In this document: piece by piece, positions 7,623 through 11,170 of the stretch
How positions within the stretch are numbered: the stretch's first letter is position 1
How the letters are laid out: each line of letters starts with the position of its first letter
Source of the DNA: JBHJGU01 sp050331475
GTDB lineage: Bacteria; Pseudomonadota; Alphaproteobacteria; Caulobacterales; Maricaulaceae
DNA: 11,170 nt
Reading direction: 5' to 3'
NCBI GenBank assembly: GCA_050331475.1
Contig: JBHJGU010000152.1
Location: 1-11,170 of the forward strand
The notes under the pieces: model-generated
Databases searched by the model: none
What the model was told of the DNA's origin: nothing
Seen by the model: only the letters and a program-made list of their open reading frames with translations
Made by a program: the position numbers and the translations under genes

Positions 7623-7647
7623 GGATGGGGCTTAGCCCGCCCCATCC
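7623..7647. terminator. 9-bp stem-loop at convergent gene ends
   Basis: GGATGGGGC (7623-7631) pairs perfectly with GCCCCATCC (7639-7647) around a 7-base loop. The loop begins with the stop codon of the acyl-CoA dehydrogenase (7632-7634 on the minus strand). The stem lies 13 bases after the end of the secreted protein gene. On the plus strand GGTTT follows, a weak T-tract; on the minus strand no T-tract follows. It is a plausible terminator for the plus-strand gene and may block readthrough in both directions, although half of it is coding sequence. Confidence 0.45.
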
Positions 7648-8867
7648 CGGTTTACATAGCGCTTAAGCTCCGCGCGCGCGATCTGCCGGCGGTGCACCGC
7701 GTCGGGGCCGTCGGCGAACCGCAAGGTGCGCAAGGCGGTCCACATGCCTGCCAGCGGGGTGTCTTGGCTGACGCCTAAGCCGCCATGCATCTGCACGGCT
7801 TCGTCGACAACCTTCAGCGCGGTTTGCGGCGCCGCGACTTTGATCTGGGAGATGTAGGGCTGGGCGGCTCGAACCCCGGCGGTGTCCATCATCCAGGCGG
7901 CCTTAAGGCACAAGAGCCGGGTCATTTCGATAGACATGCGCGCATCCGCGATGTGGTCGTAATTGGCGCCCAATTTGGCGAGCGGTTGGCCAAAGGCGGT
8001 GCGGCTCACCGAACGCCGGCAAAGGAGTTCCAGCGCCCGCTCCGCCTGGCCGATGGCGCGCATGCAATGGTGGATGCGCCCGGGCCCCAGCCGGCCTTGG
8101 GCGATCGCAAACCCCTGCCCGCGCTCCCAAATCAGATGATCCGCGGGCACGCGCACGTCCGTGTAGCGCAAATGCATATGGCCATGGGGCGCGTCGTCAT
8201 GGCCGAACACCTCCATGGCGCGGACGATCTCCAGCCCCGGCGCGTCGCGGGGAACCAGGATCATGGAATGCTGGGCGTGGCGCTCCGCCTCCGGATCGGT
8301 TTTCACCATGGTGATAAACACTTGGCAGCGCGGATCCCCGGCGCCGGAGATCCAGTGCTTCTCGCCATTAAGCACCCAGTCCTCGCCATCGCGCACAGCC
8401 GCCATGGCGATGTTCGTGGCGTCGGAACTGGCCACATCCGGCTCGGTCATGGCGAAGGCCGACCGGATGCGCCCCTCGATCAGGTCATCCAGCCAGGCGC
8501 GCTTTTGCGCCTCCGAGCCATAGCGCTCCAGCACCTCCATATTGCCGGTGTCCGGGGCGGAGCAGTTGAACACTTCCGAGGCCAGATGCGACCAGCCCAT
8601 CTCCTCGGCCAGATAGGCGTAATCCACGGTGGAGAGGCCATAACCGCGCTCAGAGTCCGTGAGCCAGAAATTCCATAAGCCCCGCTCGCGCGCTTGGGCC
8701 TTCAGCCCCTCCAGGATCTCGGTCATGCGCGGGGTGAAGGCGAACCGGTCCCCGCCTCGGCCCACTTCGGCGAAGTATTCCGGCTCAAGGGGCAGGATGT
8801 CGTCGCGCACCATTTGGCGAACTTTGTCGCGTAAGGCTTTGACCCGGTCGGACAGGGTAAAATCCAT
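7632..8867 (-). CDS. Acyl-CoA dehydrogenase family protein (ACAD10/11-like)
   Basis: 411 residues, a full-length three-domain flavoenzyme. Start ATG 8867 has AAGGAG at 8881-8876, 8 bases upstream. The helical N-domain is followed by the FAD/substrate motif F-A-M-T-E-P-D-V-A-S-S-D (138-149). The middle domain carries W-V-L-N-G-E-K-H-W-I-S-G (164-175). The C-terminal helical domain has G-R-L-G-P-G-R-I-H-H (258-267), R-T-A-F-G-Q-P-L (289-296), V-Q-M-H-G-G-L-G (358-365) and A-D-G-P-D-A-V-H (385-392). Where medium-chain enzymes use a catalytic Glu near the C-terminus, this protein shows D386 followed by G-P-D, a pattern of ACAD10/11-type enzymes. It should oxidise a fatty or branched acyl-CoA to the enoyl-CoA, passing electrons to ETF. 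No other beta-oxidation gene is nearby, so the substrate is unknown. It diverges from the pentapeptide-repeat gene. Confidence 0.93.
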   Translation of the reverse strand: MDFTLSDRVKALRDKVRQMVRDDILPLEPEYFAEVGRGGDRFAFTPRMTEILEGLKAQARERGLWNFWLTDSERGYGLSTVDYAYLAEEMGWSHLASEVFNCSAPDTGNMEVLERYGSEAQKRAWLDDLIEGRIRSAFAMTEPDVASSDATNIAMAAVRDGEDWVLNGEKHWISGAGDPRCQVFITMVKTDPEAERHAQHSMILVPRDAPGLEIVRAMEVFGHDDAPHGHMHLRYTDVRVPADHLIWERGQGFAIAQGRLGPGRIHHCMRAIGQAERALELLCRRSVSRTAFGQPLAKLGANYDHIADARMSIEMTRLLCLKAAWMMDTAGVRAAQPYISQIKVAAPQTALKVVDEAVQMHGGLGVSQDTPLAGMWTALRTLRFADGPDAVHRRQIARAELKRYVNRDGAG

Positions 8868-9128
8868 GGGCTTGGCTCCTTCTGGGCGGCGCGGCGGCGC
8901 GGCGTGCAGGCTCGATCCTAAGCAGGGCCGGTAACGGCGGCCTCACCGCGGCGCAACGCATCACGCCGACTTTGGAGACGTTGGCGACCGGAGGGGGGAA
9001 ACGATGTGCGCGGTCATAGCCGGAGCCTAAGCGTTTGTCGCCGGGTCCACCAGCGCCCTGAGCCTCGTCATTTATAGGCGCGTGGTCTAGTCTGCCGGGT
9101 ATTGCGATCTCATTGCCCGTTTCCCGCC
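8868..9128. other. Divergent intergenic region, no supported gene
   Basis: These 261 bases separate the acyl-CoA dehydrogenase start (minus) from ATG 9129 of the pentapeptide-repeat frame (plus). The long minus-strand frame across it has no protein-like features. The one thing that stands out is an eight-codon frame at 9004-9030 (MCAVIAGA, then TAA) with GGAGG at 8990-8994, a good spacing. No promoter could be assigned with confidence. Confidence 0.4.
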
Positions 9129-9341
9129 ATGGCCCCAGACAGCACGCCCACCAATGATCCGCCGCCCATCGGCAGCCCTGAGGATATCGAAGCCTGACAA
9201 GCCCGCGTCGAGGCGGCGGAGGCCGCTTATCGCGCCGCACTGAGGGATCGGACAGGGACCCGAGAAACCCGGCTACAGGCCTGGTGGGATTTATGGTGGG
9301 CAAACGATTTTTCCTGGGACGGGCTGAAACGTCATGTCTGG
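9129..9341 (+). pseudogene. Upstream, TGA-interrupted N-terminal part of the pentapeptide-repeat gene
   Basis: From ATG 9129 the frame reads MAPDSTPTNDPPPIGSPEDI, then E-A, then TGA (9195-9197). It continues in the same frame with no further stop into the pentapeptide-repeat protein. The stretch after the stop looks like real protein: an Ala/Glu/Arg-rich probable helix (Q-A-R-V-E-A-A-E-A-A-Y-R-A-A-L), then a Trp-rich segment (W-W-D-L-W-W-A-N-D-F-S-W-D-G-L) that joins the downstream part directly. No ATG, GTG or TTG occurs in frame between the TGA and ATG 9342. A single change from TGG or CGA to TGA, or a base-call error, would explain the break. If it is real, the protein is either truncated at the N-terminus or lost. 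Confidence 0.6.
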
Positions 9342-11036
9342 ATGACGGGGGCGTGCGAGACGAGCGATCTGCAAGCCTATTGGGCCACCGGGCCGGGCGC
9401 GGACAGCGATCCGTTTATCAGGGACGGCGTGCTCACGCGGCCGCTCGAAGGGCTCTGCCCAGACGGACAGGTCCGCGCCTTCCATGCCATCCACGCGCCG
9501 GAGGTTTGGGCGGACGGAACCTGTTCCGGGAAAGGCGCTGAGCGGGAGCCCGGGTTCGGTAAGGCCCTGATGGCCGATATCGCGCGGACGATCCAAGCGC
9601 GCCTGGCGGCGACCGACCCGGAGGCCGGCGTCAAACCAGGCGTCTCTAACCCTTACCGAATCGCCTCCGACGACCGGGCGCAATTGCGCGGCGCGGTGGT
9701 GTCTCGAGCAATCAAGTGGCCCAAGCGCGACGCGATGCCCCTGTTCGTAAACTTCGATCGGGCCTGGCTGCGCAACTTTAGGGCCAACGAAACGCTTTGG
9801 CGCGACGCCGGGTTCGAAGACGCGCATTTTGAGGGCAGCGCCGATTTCCGGGGCGCGCATTTCGAGGGCTTCGCGGATTTCGAGAACGCGCATTTCGAGG
9901 GCACCGCCCACTTCGAAGACGCGCATTTCGAGGGCGACGCCAACTTCTATAGCGCACATTTCAAGCAACTCGCCGAGTTCCGGGGCGCGCATTTCGAGGA
10001 TGTCGCCCGGTTCCAGAACGCGCATTTCGAGGGCGACGCCGACTTCGAAGACGCGCATTTCGGAAGCGTCGCGGATTTTTCCGCGCCAGCGCCGAATCTG
10101 CGCACGGCGGACAAGAGCGGCGCCGTGACCATCCAGCCTGAAGGCGCGGCGGAAATGGCGGCGCCGGAGCGCGCTGACTGGCGAGTCGCCCTCACAACCG
10201 GGTCGGACGGGCTTATCCCCCTGACCGGCGGCTGGACGGCGAAAGGCGGGCCGACCAAACGATCCAAAGCGGCGTTTCGGAGGATCGACTTTACCGGCGC
10301 GACCTTCGCCGGCGATCGGGTGGATTTCTCCCGCCGGGAATTCCTCGAAACGGCGACGTTTGATCGCGCGATCTTTCACACCACACCGGTTTTCCACGAC
10401 GCCAAACTCAATCAAGACACCAGCTTCGTCGACGCTGTATTCGAACCCTTCCCGCCGGATTGGCCGACCTTTTGGCCAGTTCCGACAGCGCAGCGGGCGG
10501 AAACCCAAGCTGCGCGCGAGCGGGCGTTTCGCACCCTCAAGCTCGCTATGGGAAAACAGGACGCCAAGCGCGAAGAGGCGCAGTTTTATAAGCTCGAGCT
10601 GGAGGCGCGGCGCAAACGCCCCACGGGCCGGGCGGTCACCGTCATGGAGAAAGTGTTTTCCTGGGCCTATAAACTCTCCTGCGATTATGGCGAACGGATT
10701 GTTTTACCGCTGTTTTGGCTGTTGGTTTTGGGGCTCGGCTTCACCGCCACCTATCACCAAGCCGGTCAGACCTTGGCCGCGCCGACCGCCATCGTTGCAT
10801 GTGCCGACGCCAAGGCCGTCGCGCCACCGCTTTGGTCCGAGGCGGTCGCGTTTTCTTTCGAGCGGACCGTGGTGCCCGTCGCCCGCCAAAACGACGGCCG
10901 TTACCCTTGGGCCTGTGCGTTGGACGCGACCCGACCCGAGCTGATGGCCTGGCTCGGGCTGGGGCACCGCACCGCGTCGGTGGGGTTGCTGTTCGTGCTC
11001 GCTTTGACCCTGCGCCGACGGTTCCAATTGAGTTGA
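9342..11036 (+). CDS. Pentapeptide-repeat protein with C-terminal two-helix membrane domain
   Basis: 564 residues from ATG 9342; the original start was probably ATG 9129, upstream of an in-frame TGA. ATG 9342 itself has no visible Shine-Dalgarno. Residues 1-150 are an unrecognised domain. Residues 161-248 hold eight 11-residue units of the form A-H-F-E-G-x-A-D-F-x-x. Residues 249-311 lack the repeat, and 312-370 form a second repeat block (D-F-T-G-A-T-F-A-G-D-R-V-D-F). A charged helical linker (about 385-430, Q-F-Y-K-L-E-L-E-A-R-R-K-R) precedes the membrane part. TM1 is at 453-472, then A-F-S-F-E-R-T-V-V-P-V, and TM2 at about 544-557, ending R-R-R-F-Q-L-S. Pentapeptide repeats fold as a quadrilateral beta-helix. 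This repeat-linker-two-helix layout recurs in bacterial proteins annotated as pentapeptide repeat and sometimes likened to ion channels. Function is unknown. Confidence 0.75.
   Translation: MTGACETSDLQAYWATGPGADSDPFIRDGVLTRPLEGLCPDGQVRAFHAIHAPEVWADGTCSGKGAEREPGFGKALMADIARTIQARLAATDPEAGVKPGVSNPYRIASDDRAQLRGAVVSRAIKWPKRDAMPLFVNFDRAWLRNFRANETLWRDAGFEDAHFEGSADFRGAHFEGFADFENAHFEGTAHFEDAHFEGDANFYSAHFKQLAEFRGAHFEDVARFQNAHFEGDADFEDAHFGSVADFSAPAPNLRTADKSGAVTIQPEGAAEMAAPERADWRVALTTGSDGLIPLTGGWTAKGGPTKRSKAAFRRIDFTGATFAGDRVDFSRREFLETATFDRAIFHTTPVFHDAKLNQDTSFVDAVFEPFPPDWPTFWPVPTAQRAETQAARERAFRTLKLAMGKQDAKREEAQFYKLELEARRKRPTGRAVTVMEKVFSWAYKLSCDYGERIVLPLFWLLVLGLGFTATYHQAGQTLAAPTAIVACADAKAVAPPLWSEAVAFSFERTVVPVARQNDGRYPWACALDATRPELMAWLGLGHRTASVGLLFVLALTLRRRFQLS
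9822..10085 (+). repeat. Eight tandem 33-bp units encoding 11-residue pentapeptide-like repeats
   Basis: Units start at 9822, 9855, 9888, 9921, 9954, 9987, 10020 and 10053, each exactly 33 bases with no indel. The DNA core GCGCATTTCGAGG is almost unchanged in most units. The fifth (A-H-F-K-Q-L-A-E-F) and eighth (A-H-F-G-S-V-A-D-F) are the most diverged. The central Phe residues are spaced 6, 5, 6, 5, as in the Pentapeptide_3 type rather than strict five-residue coils. The high DNA identity suggests recent duplication or gene conversion and makes the copy number prone to change and to assembly error. Confidence 0.92.
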
Positions 11037-11065
11037 GGGGTAAGGCGGAAAGACGCGCAAGCCCT

Positions 11066-11170
<105 letters not shown>

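Noticed and set aside
7785..8678. 297-codon plus-strand frame inside the acyl-CoA dehydrogenase gene
   Set aside because: It is an antisense shadow of a well-conserved enzyme gene, with His/Gly-rich composition and no ribosome site or domain.
9195..9197. Selenocysteine or recoded TGA at the in-frame stop
   Set aside because: There is no Cys-type motif around it and no clear SECIS-like hairpin just downstream. Neighbouring genes use TGA as stop and TGG for Trp.
9822..10085. CRISPR-like array
   Set aside because: The units are contiguous 33-bp coding repeats in a single open frame with no unique spacers.
9291..10508. 405-codon minus-strand frame opposite the pentapeptide repeats
   Set aside because: Its apparent repeat (E-M-R-V-F-E-V-G type) is only the reverse complement of the 33-bp tandem units; there is no independent evidence of coding.

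Overview
The window is GC-rich bacterial chromosomal DNA. Its layout fits a Gram-negative alphaproteobacterium, perhaps of the Hyphomonadaceae/Maricaulales or Caulobacterales kind. The supports are an AsmA-like envelope protein, Sec, Tat and lipoprotein signal peptides, an ACAD10/11-like acyl-CoA dehydrogenase, and strong G+C bias in third codon positions. Lineage is inferred from style only; there is no rRNA or other marker here. I see no tRNA, rRNA, CRISPR array, transposase, integrase or phage gene.

Left part (1-4300). A gene cut by the left edge starts at 55 on the minus strand with a clear Tat signal peptide. It diverges from a large AsmA-family gene (195-2867, +). AsmA meets a class I methyltransferase (minus, stop at 2861) tail to tail, with a 7-base overlap. 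Behind the methyltransferase, on the same strand, lies a small lipoprotein of unknown role (3868-4299, -).

Middle part (4300-7610). A 172-base divergent gap leads to a secreted gamma-glutamyltranspeptidase-like Ntn-hydrolase (4472-6235, +). A SIMPL/YggE-like envelope protein follows after 24 bases, probably in one transcript. Next is a small secreted arginine-rich, cysteine-bearing protein (7100-7609, +) with a strong ribosome binding site. Most products of this window act at or outside the inner membrane.

Right part (7610-11170). An acyl-CoA dehydrogenase (7632-8867, -) converges on the small secreted protein across a 9-bp stem-loop. It diverges from a pentapeptide-repeat membrane protein across about 260 bases. 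That last gene is the most curious item: it has eight tandem 33-bp (11-residue) repeats, a second repeat block and a two-helix membrane domain at the C-terminus. Its reading frame clearly runs upstream to an ATG at 9129 but is broken by an in-frame TGA at 9195. The window ends in at least 105 consecutive G residues, most likely a sequencing or assembly artefact at a contig end.

I found no convincing multi-gene novel system. The points best worth checking are the interrupted pentapeptide gene, the substituted substrate-pocket residues of the transpeptidase-like enzyme, and the lysine- and glutamate-free secreted protein.
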